A DNA stretch of 64,000 nt from Stropharia rugosoannulata. Taxonomy: Eukaryota > Basidiomycota > Agaricomycetes > Agaricales > Strophariaceae. How positions within the stretch are numbered: position 1 is the first letter of the stretch; each line of letters opens with the position of its first letter. Of this stretch, positions 37,305 to 48,739 are shown piece by piece. The notes beneath the pieces were generated by a model. The model saw nothing but the letters and a program-made list of their open reading frames with translations, did not search any database and was not told where the DNA came from. The translations under genes were made by a program, and so were the position numbers. The stretch is taken from assembly GCA_028532985.1 (NCBI GenBank), contig JANCIK010000003.1, forward strand, positions 2,118,001 through 2,182,000. The letters are read 5' to 3'.

Positions 37305-38799
37305 ATGCTCATCAACAAGACCTTCCACGACGTGCCCACAACGCTGCACGGATACGGCCACAAGATTCGCATCTTCATCATCTCGCCCAATGTTCCTGAC
37401 TATCCCCAGGCAAAGTTTCCTGGTTGGTACTTTCGTCATTCTCGACATACGTACGCCTTTTGTCTGATAGCGAGACAGGCGTGGTTGTTTTCAGGTACAC
37501 GCATCGCCACACATCGCAGATATATGTCTGGCGAACTCAACTCCTATTAGCGAGATTTATCAAGTCACTGGCCCCGTTGAGCGTTTTGCAGGCCAAATTG
37601 CCAGCCAAGGATATGTCGTTGGTAAGACCATCAATCAGTGCTAGTAGATTGACATATCCACAATATGCTCAGCTTGCCCATCTGTCTACCACGAATTTGA
37701 AGGACCAGAGCCTTTACCGTACGATGTCGAAGGTATGTACACGCCCTGTTGCATATCCGAAAACACCAAGCAATCCTTCCAGGAACGGACAGGGGAAATA
37801 ATTACAAGGTAGGTCAATCGCCTATTACCGTCACCCAACATGTTTAATCTAACCAGTTTGTCAGGTAGAGAAAAAGCTGGAAGCATACGACGAGGTTAAT
37901 AATATGTATTCCTGTCGTTGAAGACGAACTCATGCAAGCTTAATTCAAGGATGCAACTCTAGCAGTCGACCTCCTTGAATCTTTGGACAATTGCAATGGT
38001 AGAATAGCAGGTCAGTCCATAAATATATGCTGAAAGTCATATACGCTTGTCTGACCGAAATACAAGCTACTGGAATGTGCCTTGGTGGACATCTGGTGCG
38101 TTGTAACCGTTCATCCAGGATATCAGTGTTAATATTTGCTTCTAAAATCTAGGCATTCAGGGTAAGCAATCGGCCTTCTCTATGTTATGTATACGACAAA
38201 CTCACCACTACAATTCCCTTCAAGGCTGCTTTTGACCATCGTGTTCTATCTTCAGTCTGCTTTTTCGCTACTGACATCCACACTGCCACTCTGGGGAAGG
38301 GAAAGAGCGATGATACACTCACCCGTGTACAGAAAGGAGAGCTCAACGGGAAAGGCGAGCTGGTGGTATGTATAGTTCAACTTCTCACAATACGTGGCGT
38401 AACAGGATTGTTCTGCTGTAGATGATTTTTGGGAAACAAGTACCATTTTCTACTGGATATTTTTATAGACTCTTAACCGGCTACAGGACACCCATGTTCC
38501 ACGTCAAGGACGCGATCTCATAAGAAAAACTTTGGAGGACAAAAATATCCCGGTCTCTGTACGTGGCTAATGACATGGCGAAGAGGGAGTGGTTCATGAT
38601 ACTGATACTGAATTCGTGTTAGTTCTTGGAAGTCCAAGCGCAGCACGCTTTCATTCGCGACGAACATTCTAAGGGAAGATGGGACGCTGCCTTGACGCGG
38701 TCCCTATTTACTTTCATGATGGAAGTATTTGAAAGAACAGTCGCTCGTGACCTTGGCCCTCAAGTATCCACCAACAAGGCACCCGAACACGTTTGTTGA
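37305..38799 (+). CDS. Dienelactone hydrolase family protein
   Basis: Thirteen exons for 275 aa: 37305-37422, 37479-37494, 37551-37621, 37673-37732, 37783-37808, 37865-37894, 37950-38010, 38067-38095, 38153-38161, 38225-38365, 38422-38439, 38487-38558, 38623-38799. The alpha/beta-hydrolase triad is C132 (ATGMCLGGHLAFR), D194 (FGKQDTHVPRQ) and H225 (QAQHAFIRDE), which is the dienelactone-hydrolase type rather than a Ser hydrolase. VVVFSEIYQVTGPVERFA and ACPSVYHEFEGPEPLPYD also match. Family members open cyclic dienelactones from aromatic breakdown; in fungi most have unknown substrates. The 9-nt exon encodes AFR of the conserved GGHLAFR and is well supported. No signal peptide. Confidence 0.87.
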
Positions 38800-39128
38800 A
38801 ATGTCGTTCATATAAATTTCGCAATAGTGAACAGCGCGAGTTTCAAATGAAATTGATTCAACATATACGTTGATTTTTGTTGTGATACGCTCGAGAGCAT
38901 TGTAATCACGCTATCCGTACAACTAATGGAATACAACATACGAAGAAAGGCCTGCAGTCAAGCGCGTCGGGGATCATAAAGGCGAAATGGGACGCCAGCT
39001 TCGTTATCGTGAATACAGATGGTTGATGACAGCAAAAGAGACACATTGCAGGGAGAGGGTACCCGAAGATGGATGAAGAAAAAAAAGAGACGAGATGCGA
39101 AAAATGATACAATAATTCTACATCTAGT
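38800..39128. other. Convergent intergenic spacer
   Basis: 329 bp between the dienelactone hydrolase stop and the TEF1 stop, holding two transcript ends. AT-rich, with an A-rich run near 39075-39095. No gene seen. Confidence 0.5.
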
Positions 39129-40858
<1,730 letters not shown>

Positions 40859-40870
40859 TTTGATTGAGTT

Positions 40871-41004
40871 CTAGAGACAAGGATGAGCACTGAGATCACT
40901 GATAAGAGGAGCGCATCGCTCGACGAGCACCGCGATCCATCACTGGGTGGAGGACGGGTGCGGCGGCGACGGGCATAAGGAATGCGCAGAGGGCGAGGAC
41001 TTAC
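40871..41004 (-). promoter_or_regulatory. Probable TEF1 5' UTR intron
   Basis: On the minus strand, caccaa|gtaagtcctc starts at 41004 and gtctctag ends at 40871, 12 nt upstream of the TEF1 ATG. At 134 bp it is longer than the coding introns. 5' UTR introns of this kind are common in fungal TEF1 genes and often raise expression. Confidence 0.65.
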
Positions 41005-41100
41005 TTGGTGGGTGTATGAGAGAGAGGGAGGTGGTGGTAGGGAAAAAAGGATGAATCGGAATGTTTGTGCTAGTTATACTGGCCCCAACCCAAATTTTTT
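41005..41100 (-). promoter_or_regulatory. TEF1 core promoter and first untranslated exon
   Basis: Minus-strand TATAAC lies at about 41078-41073, followed 30-70 nt downstream by a CT/AC-rich leader (accacctccctctctctcat) that ends at the UTR-intron donor. Positioning fits a TATA-driven start near 41045. The exact start site is inferred. Confidence 0.45.
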
Positions 41101-41252
41101 ATCGATAGATCTCTGATCGCATGATTGATCGCACAATCGATGACTCGGCCACATCCCGGCTCCGGCATGGCCGCGCCGTGCCGCTGTGTGCCCGGACGGT
41201 TAACATACAACATCTAAATAACTGTACAATCTTATCATTATTATTTGTCTAA
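41101..41252. other. TEF1 upstream region / kinase 3' end
   Basis: Remaining DNA between the TEF1 core promoter and the stop of the kinase gene. It holds the inverted cluster atcgatag...atgattgatcgcacaatcgat (about 41101-41140), with repeated GATCGA/ATCGAT words that may be factor sites. Confidence 0.4.
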
Positions 41253-43036
41253 TTACCGCCATCCCCCGTCCCCAGCCAGGAATCTACACTGCAGGATCCG
41301 CTCGAATGTAGGGCGCGCCTGCACGTCCAGCTGCAGGCATGCGCGCACAAGCGCAGCCGCGTCTCCCAAGCATCCACCGCCATCCGCTTCTACGCCTTCA
41401 TTCTCTTTTCCGTCGGCGCAGCGTTCATCAAGTGCTATAGCCGCTGTGGCAAACGGCGACTGGAGCCCCGCCTGCGCCTCCTCGGCCGTCATGAACGGGC
41501 ATTCCCCCACAAGAAGCACATATGCGACCACACCGAATGCCCATACATCTTGTTCCTTTCCGTAGTACCTCTCGCCCCGTAGGATCTCAGGACCTGCATA
41601 GTCCAGCCTATGTACATCTGACATAAATTCGAGTTGCCAAGACTCGTTATTATTAACTTACGTTCCGCTGAATGTGTCCCATCCGTTTTTCTTGACAAGC
41701 CCAGAGCTTCCAAAGTCAATCAGTATGCATCTGCCCTTAGGTCCGAGCACGACATTTTCGTCTTTGATGTCCCGGTGAACTAGATATTTATTGAGCATCT
41801 GCTTTGAAAGAGGAGCAAAAAGGCTTCACCGATTCCTTGTGCGTGCAAGAAACACACAGCATCCGCAATCTGTCCCAGATACGTCCTTATCATTGATGGT
41901 GGCATACCGTGAGTGTACGTCTCCACTAGATCAAACAAATCGGAGGGAGGTGGTGGTTCATTAGGCAGGGTCTCCGGTGTTGTAGATGGGAGGATAAGAT
42001 AGTAGTAGTGATTATCTTCGAAAAAGTCAAGCAGTGGGCAGATGTTTGGATGCCCTTTCACCACTTCCCCCTCCTTCCACTCAGATTCCTGGCTGTTATC
42101 ACCATCGTTATCTCGGTTGGAGAATCGTGCTGGATCCCATGGCCTTCTAGGCGGGAGCGTGTACGAGGTGTTGGAAATCGCGGACATGACGTAAATTTCG
42201 ATAGGGATCGTGCCGTGCTTTGGATGCTTTTTCCAGCAGTCTGCAAGGATGCGCGACTTGATGACTTGTTTAATGACCAGCGTAGGCTGAACGACATGTT
42301 GCATAAACACAATTCATACCCTAACAGAGAAATGCATGCTTACACCAAGTGACCCGTCTGGCATAAACTCGCGCCCGCGTTTCACTAACCCGTATGCGCC
42401 CCGTCCAATTTCTTCTTCGATGAGATATTCGGAAATGTTCCGGCCGCCCAGGAAGCCCTGTGGCTCTGCCGAAGGCGATGGAGCGCGCGTACTATGGTTG
42501 CTGAGAATGTCGCCCGAGACAGGTGTACGACGGAGGTTCTCCGAGAGCATGGGAGTCGGGGACGGAGGATCGATTGGGGCGATAGAGACCCGGCCAGCGA
42601 TGAGAGATACCCGCTGCTGCGACGATCTCCTCCGTGGCCTGGGCGAGGAGGGGGAGCGTGCCAGCGGCTGTATGCTCGGCGTGGGCGGACGGCATGAGGG
42701 CGGAGGATGGTGGAGCGTGGGGGACGATGTCATGGTCATGGGGGTGGGCTTCAGGGCGGGAGACTTGTGACTGGAGAATCCGTGATTGTGTTTGCGCTTT
42801 ACTTGCACCGAGTCGTCTGAATCGCCGTCTATTGGCTGGGGCTCCTGATGCAGTGGGGGCGAGGCGGATTCCTGGACGGCGGGGAGATCCTTCTCATTGC
42901 CCCAGTCGAAGCCACGCCCAATGGAGGTGACGCCCCAGCTGCCGACGCTGGCTGTGCGGTAGAGTCTGGGAGCGTGGGGCGGGGCAATCCATTCGTCGTC
43001 GTCAAAGGTGAAGTTGATAGGGGGAGCAGATAGCAT
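41253..43036 (-). CDS. Ser/Thr protein kinase related to PAS kinase, no PAS domain seen
   Basis: Exons 43036-42344, 42286-41830, 41779-41662, 41607-41253; 540 aa. The first 200 residues are Pro/Ser-rich and disordered. The kinase has the glycine loop GRGAYG (211-216), VAIK-type Lys in VIKQVIKSRI (about 237), HRDIKDEN (D387) and DFG (405-407), then GTLDYAGPEIL and DVWAFGVVAYVLLVGECPF. The segment KSRILADCWKKHPKHGTIPIEI matches PAS kinase (PASK/Psk1), which has the same DCW insert after the catalytic Lys. PAS kinases regulate carbon and glycogen metabolism. There is an unusually long insert (about 265-300) before KGHPNICPLLDFF. No PAS sequence is visible in the N-terminus. Confidence 0.8.
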
Positions 43037-43626
43037 ATATTATACAGGGGTTGGCGTAAGACACTCAGTGCACCGTGAGTGTTGGGAGAGCGTTAATTAT
43101 GGCGCGGAGCCCGGCGCCATCGCCTCTTACCTCGGTGGCCCCCGTGGTAACACACGTGCGCCGCACACAGCTCGAGCGCAGGGCCACCGGCGCTCCCGCC
43201 AGGATACTCGCTGTCCCCTACCCTCGCTGCTCTATATACCCCCCGTAACTTAGCCTCGCCCAGAACCAGCGGCTCTTACTCCAATCCGCTAAGGCCTGCC
43301 AATTTCAATTCAGTCGGGAATAATAATATTCGTACATTATGCTATTTTCGGCGCGGATTACGTCAGCACCTCCCGTCCCAATTCGCCAAGGCCACCCGTC
43401 GTCTACGCCGTCTCCCTCAAGCCCAACAATCTGTGAGTATGTCCCTCTGCCGCCCCATTTTTGCCGCCAGGTCCACGTACGAATGCCATCCAGTGCACTG
43501 AGCTGCTGCTGGACGTTGGAGGAATCGATTTTGGGCTGGATGGCACCGACTTGGACCGGATGACCTTTGGGCGTCCGACCTTTGAAATTCCGATTTCTGA
43601 CTCTCCTTTCTTGTCTCCAGTCCGCC
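43037..43626 (+). promoter_or_regulatory. RPL32 promoter with TATA box and probable 5' UTR intron
   Basis: 590 bp upstream of RPL32, shared with the kinase gene promoter on the other strand. A TATATA at 43233-43238 is followed by a pyrimidine-rich leader. A donor ctGTGAGTATG at 43433 and an acceptor ttgtctccag at 43620 define a 188-bp intron ending 6 nt before the ATG. Leader introns are usual in ribosomal-protein genes. Confidence 0.6.
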
Positions 43627-44157
43627 ATGGCCATCAAGATCGTCAAAAAGCGCACCAACAAATTCAAGTCCGTCCGCTCCTCGTCCACTATCATGAACCG
43701 TCTATTCTAACGCTTTCCCCAGGCGCCATCAGTCGGACCGCTACCACGGCGTGAAGGAGGCATGGAGAAAGCCCAAGGGTATCGATAACAGGGTCAGGCG
43801 TCGCTTCAAGGGCCAGACCGCTATGCCCAAGGTGCGTCCCACTCTGCTCCTCCAATTCTGTGTGTTTACGCTCTCCCCAGATTGGTTACGGCAGCAACAA
43901 AAAGACACGCCACCTCCTGCCCAACGGCCTCAAGAAGTTCGTCGTGAACAACGCACGGGAAGTTGACCTTCTCCTGATGCACAACAAGTCGTTCACCGCC
44001 GAGATTGCACACAACGTCAGCAGCCGCAAGCGCGTTACGATTCTTGAGCGGTACGTGCATCGCAGTTCAAAAATCCAACGACTTATATTTCTCTAGTGCC
44101 AAAGTTTTGGGCGTCAAGGTCACGAACGCGGAGGCCCGTCTGCGGTCAGAGGAGTAG
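43627..44157 (+). CDS. RPL32: 60S ribosomal protein eL32
   Basis: Four exons: 43627-43667, 43723-43831, 43881-44050, 44097-44157; 126 aa, close to the 130-135 usual for the family. [57 protein letters not shown] and [10 protein letters not shown] are all standard eL32 sequence. A structural protein of the large ribosomal subunit. Strong codon bias agrees with high expression. The upstream TATA box and leader intron parallel those of RPS3 and TEF1. Confidence 0.96.
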
Positions 44158-44445
44158 AGTGTCGTTTACTTTCCAGCATTTTCTCATATGTAATATCACG
44201 TATGCTGTTTATGCACACATGCGCCATGCCATCGCTTGCGAGCTTTTCTACCACAGCATTTTTTCTGGATATCAAAATTGCATCTTTCCATCTTGGGTGA
44301 CCTATATTATGTTTCGACGTCATTGACAAATAAGCTGCCGATTAGATGTGATCGTATCTCCCATTCCCCTTGACCCTCCACACTGCCAACAGAACAGAAT
44401 GCAAGTTGTGCCGTGATTCTGAGACATATAACGCGGTTCTCACAA

Positions 44446-45715
44446 ATGGACAGGAGTATCCGAACTGCTTCGCATGCTGGATCGTGGTATACCGCAGAGG
44501 GTAAGATCAATTAGCACGGTAAACACGCCGTCTGACTTCCTCCAAGAGAAGACGTTGAACAGAGAGCTTGATGGGTTTTTAGCCAAGGTGCAGGACACAG
44601 TGGAGCCGTATCCCATCAAGGGCTGCAAGGCTATCATTGCGCCGTCAGTTTCACTGCTGCGGTGCGTAGTCTGCACGCTGATAAGACAGACAGACATGCA
44701 GGATACTCTTATTCGGGGCCAGCAGCTGCGTGGGCGTACAAGAGCATCGACACGACTGGCATGCAAGCATGCTTTATCTGACGTCCATTCCTACGACTAA
44801 CATACATATGACATACGCAGTAAGCGTGTGTTCATTCTAGGGCCATCGCACCATTTCTACCTTGAAGGCTGTGCGCTCTCGAGATGCAAGGCGTACGAAA
44901 CGCCCATCGGGACGCTCCCGCTGGACCTGGGAAGTGCGTGATCCGTCCGGATAAGATTATGCATGCTGACACTGCGGACAGCGATCGAAGAACTCAAGGC
45001 GACGGGCAAGTTTGAGACGATGGGCGTGCGCGCGGACGAGGACGAGCACAGCATCGAGATGCACCTGCCGTACGTGCGCAAGGTGTTTGCGGGGTAAGCG
45101 GTGTATCATCACCCACTAATTAATCATTCACGGCCGTGCAGCCAGGACATCGAGATCGTGCCCATTGTCGTCGGCTCGATTGGGCAGGCGGCGGAGGCGG
45201 AGTACGGGGCGCTGCTCGCGCCGTACCTTGCACGCGCGGACACGCTCTTCGTCATCTCAAGCGACTTTTGCCACTGGTGCGCAGCGGCGGATCGTATTTT
45301 ACTTGTGTCCGCGAGCTTATTTGCTTACAGGGGCACGCGGTTCTCTTACACATACTACTACCCGTCCGCGGACGCGGGTGCGGATGGGGTGCGGCTGTCG
45401 CGCAGCACTGCGCCGGCGGCGGACTATGCGATCTACGAGTCCATCACGCGGCTCGACCGGGAGGCGATGGACATCCTCAGCGTGCCACCGGGGACGGCAG
45501 GCGACGCGCACAGCGCGTTCGCGCAGTACCTCGCGCGGACCAAGAACACGATCTGCGGGCGGCACCCGATAGGGGTGCTGTTTGGGGCGCTCGCAGCGCT
45601 GGAGAAGGGCGGGGCGGGGCCCGAGGTCAAGTGGGTGCGGTACGAACAAAGCAGCCATTGTCATTCTATGCGGGACTCGAGCGTAAGCTATGCCAGTGCG
45701 TTTATCAGGATCTAG
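44446..45715 (+). CDS. MEMO1-family protein (Mho1)
   Basis: Seven exons: 44446-44500, 44547-44643, 44694-44762, 44821-44933, 44982-45093, 45142-45276, 45331-45715; 321 aa. [68 protein letters not shown] and SSDFCHWGTRFSY follow human MEMO1 in order, as do the copper-coordinating H (HAGYSYSGP), H (HSIEMH) and C (DFCHWG). The end [18 protein letters not shown] is conserved. MEMO1 is a copper-dependent redox protein with roles in cell migration in animals; yeast Mho1 is poorly known. Intron 3 has a GC donor (GCAAGC at 44763). Convergent with the Tfc7-like gene; stops are 52 bp apart. Confidence 0.9.
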
Positions 45716-45767
45716 TGTCTAGAGTACTTCTAGAGGGCTGTATGTATGCGTAGAGTACGTAAGAAAG

Positions 45768-46884
45768 TTAGAGGTTGCTGACGATCTGGAGGCCGTCGAC
45801 CTGGAGGCCGAGGGGTTCGTCGCGCTCGTGTTCGGAGCCCGGGACACCTGGGTCTTCGACGACCTAAATTGGATGGTATGTGAGCAAGATCCGGGCGGTG
45901 GACGGGCGACGTACGCGTCCTTTGTCGACTTCGATGTCATCAAAGCCCCACTCGCGGGAGGTGCCGCCCTTGAGGTGATCGCCGGAGACGAGGGCGACGG
46001 GGGTGAAGGCGGCGACGAGGGAGTCGGGCTTGGGGGCGTGTGGGTCGAGCTCTGTGAGGGAGCAGCAGCCGACCTTGATGTCGAGGGCGGGGTCGCCGAC
46101 GAATGTGCGGACGAGGGCGATGACGGTGGCGGCGTGGGTGACGAAGAGGAGGCGGCGGGTGCGCTCTGCGGGGAGGCGCTGCTGGATGGCGGGGAGGAAG
46201 GCGCGGACAAAGGCGTCGATGCGGGTGTGAAGCTCTGCGACGGACTCGCCCTTGCGGGACGGGTAGAAGAGCGTGCGCCAGGCGGGATCGATCTCGGGGA
46301 AGAAGGCGCGCAGCGAGGCGGTGGTGCCGGGGCGCGGGTGGAGGCCCGTGCCCGGGGTCACGGGCGAGTACCACTCGGCGATGCCTGCGGGGGGGTTAGC
46401 TTGGGCGAGGGCGCAGGGGACGTGCGTACCGTGCTCAACGTAGATGGGGATGCCGAGCGCGTTCGCCGTCGGGCGCGACGTCTGGAGGCAGCGGTCTGGG
46501 GGGCGTCAGCAGTGTCCGCGCACGGGCCAGATGCTTACAGTAGGGCGACGAGAAGATGGCGGTCGGACGCTCGTTCTCGGGGAAGGACAGGAAGTAGTGC
46601 GCGAGCTCCTCGGCCTGGGTCTGTCCGCGTGTGAGCGCGCGCCAAATGCGTCCTTGGGCCACACACCTCGCCATATGCGGTCAGCGGGGGGTCCCGCGCC
46701 AGTCCAGTCGGGCTTTTCCTGTGTCCCCGTCAGCTCGCTCGTCCCCGTCGTCCCCGTCCTCGTCGTCGTCCCCACTCACCACGCAGTGCTGACCCAGTTC
46801 AGCCGGAAGCCTGTACAGACGTCCAGCGTCGTCCACAACGACCATGGAGGACTCACCGTGACGCGCAACGTAGACCTTGTCCAT
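45768..46884 (-). CDS. Histidine-phosphatase-fold protein, Tfc7 (tau55)-like
   Basis: Seven exons: 46884-46857, 46810-46780, 46718-46667, 46620-46539, 46495-46430, 46384-45915, 45863-45768; 274 aa. The RHG motif of the phosphoglycerate-mutase superfamily opens the protein (VYVARHGFRLNW, H9), with PTGLARDPPLTAYGETQAEEL, a second region SPYYRCLQTSRP, and a distal LLFVTHAATV histidine. The RSNW/RLNW start and the IPIYVEHGIAEWY segment match yeast Tfc7, the tau55 subunit of TFIIIC, whose N-terminal domain has this fold. In many fungi a separate tau55-like phosphatase exists, so the role in TFIIIC is inference. The last exon (VVEDPGVPGSEHERDEPLG) restores a family-like C-terminus. Confidence 0.75.
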
Positions 46885-47095
46885 CCTGATTTCGCTGATA
46901 GCGGGGAAAGAATGTCTCTGTCCTCAGTCCCCGCCGTTTTCATTTTCATTCTGGCGCACACGTGGCCAACACTAGGCTTTCATTTCGCTTCATATCTAGC
47001 AGGATCCGGGCCTCATTTGACGCCCTCACAAATACACTGGCATATGTACAGAGAACAATTTCAAATATTTCTCATAGCCACCCACGCTTTTGCGC

Positions 47096-48267
47096 TTAGG
47101 AAAGCGACGGGAACGCAGTCTGGTCGTCCACGTTCACAACAGGTGCGCTGCCGCCGTTTTGGCGTCCTCCGCGCGCAGCCCCGCGTCCGCGCCCACCCCG
47201 CGCCCTGTCTCCCCCGCGACCCTCGCCGCGTCCGCGTCCTCGTCCTCCACGGTCGGGGCGCTCAAAGCGGGCGTCGATCTCGAGGTACACCTTCTCCTCC
47301 TTCTTGGCCCGCGCCTTGGGGGCGGCCTTGGACTATCCGTGCATCAGCCCCATCATATCGCTAAATTAGGCTGCCGCTCCTCACCTTGCCAATAAAGTAG
47401 CTTTCCTCCTCCTCGTTCTTCGTGAGCGCGACGGCATCCTTGAAGATGTCGTCGGCGCCGTCGTTGGCCTTGCGCGTCTCGAGCTTGGGCACGATCGTGT
47501 CCTTGTCTTTCTGCTGCGCAAGGTACTGGTCGAGGGTGAGCGTGTTGTCCTCCTCTTCTTCGGTCTCGCGGCGGCGGCGCTCGGGCTTGGCTTCTTCATC
47601 AGCGCCCTCGGCGGCGGCGGCGGCAGGCGTGGCCCAGGGGTCGACGGCGGCAGTGTCGGTGCTGGGGTCGGCGCCCCACTCGTTGCCAGAGGCCTCCTTG
47701 GCGGCATCTACGGCAGCAGCCTGCTCGGCCTTGAGCTCGGTGTTTCCGTCGTCACCACCCCAGGACTGGTGGATCTTCTTGTCGGAATCGCTGGAGGGGG
47801 GTGAGCAGGGCACGGATGGAAAGGGATGCGAACGCACGTCTTGCCGGTCTGAGAGTGCCTGTCGAAGGCACGGCCTCTGCCACCGCGGGCGGCACCACGG
47901 CCGCGGCCTCGGGCCCTACTGGGATCGCGGGGCTCACGCCCTTCGACTGCAGAAGGTGAGCAGGGGAAGCAGGGGAGGAGGAAGGGACGGACACTTCTTC
48001 TGGGCTTCCGAGTCGTCTGCGGCGGGCTGGGCGGGGTCCTTGGGCTTTCCGCCGCGGGGATAGTACTTGCCACCGCGGGCAGCAGGGCCGCCTCGCGATT
48101 TTTGGGCGGTGCCACGGGCAGCGGGGGCAGGAGCGGGGGTGGGCTCTACCTTGGGCGCTGGGGCAGCTGCAGGAGCATCATCTGTGTGCGATGAGCGATG
48201 AGCGTGGGCGGAGAGGGACGTGCGCACCATCCAGCAAGGCAAACGGGTTTTTTGTGGCCACCGACAT
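47096..48267 (-). CDS. STM1: Stm1 / HABP4-family ribosome-associated RGG protein
   Basis: Five exons: 48267-48228, 48181-47993, 47946-47838, 47790-47385, 47332-47096; 326 aa. The N-terminal SVATKNPFALLDDD is the Stm1 signature. It is followed by RGG/RG-rich segments (RGRGRGAARGGRGRAFDRHS) and the HABP4/PAI-RBP1 motif (RAFDRHSQTGKTDSDKKIHQS). A second RGG block near the C-terminus (RPDRGGRGRGRGEGRGG) precedes VNVDDQTAFPSLS. Stm1 clamps idle 80S ribosomes and protects them during starvation. Exon 2 to exon 3 joins only with donor GTCCGT (47992), as also used in RPL32 and SSH4. Alternating Ala/Glu-rich middle part is disordered. Confidence 0.85.
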
Positions 48268-48739
48268 GTTGACGGGGCCGATAAGTGGGGTCAGTATGTG
48301 TGGCGGGGGCTGGGGCTGGACGACGGGGGACGACGATGGACAAAGATTTTTTTCACACGGGACCCCCGGAAAGGGGTGTCACGGGGACTTTTGGAACTGT
48401 ACAGTTTCAAAAACGCATATAAGCGGGGGGGCCGGACGGGGAGCGCAACGCAAAACCACAGGTGAGAGTGACTGCTTAACTGGGAAATGTCACGCTGACT
48501 GGATGCAGGCGCAGAAAAGCATCTTCCCGAGGGCCCGCCCGCCACTGGATGGGCAGGCCGAGGACCGGCAGACCGTAGTGCGCACTGGAGAGGGAGTGAC
48601 AGGACTTGGGTGCGGCGTCGTCGCTGGGGCGCCTTCGCGCGCCCCGCATGGCCATTGCCGCAATGTCTCGTTGTACATGCTTAGTCATCTGTAGTTGTAT
48701 ATCCCATGATCGTTTGCTGCTTGTACCCAACCACAATCA
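48268..48739. promoter_or_regulatory. Divergent intergenic region STM1 / SPP1
   Basis: 472 bp between start codons. A plus-strand catataag occurs at about 48416-48423 and could be a TATA element for the SPP1 side. A GC-rich stretch (48420-48460) follows it. No protein-like frame. Confidence 0.45.

Noticed and set aside
45828..46634. 268-codon plus-strand frame rich in Gly, Glu, Ala
   Set aside because: Antisense of the GC-rich Tfc7-like gene; the low-complexity sequence comes from the complement of its third-position C bias.
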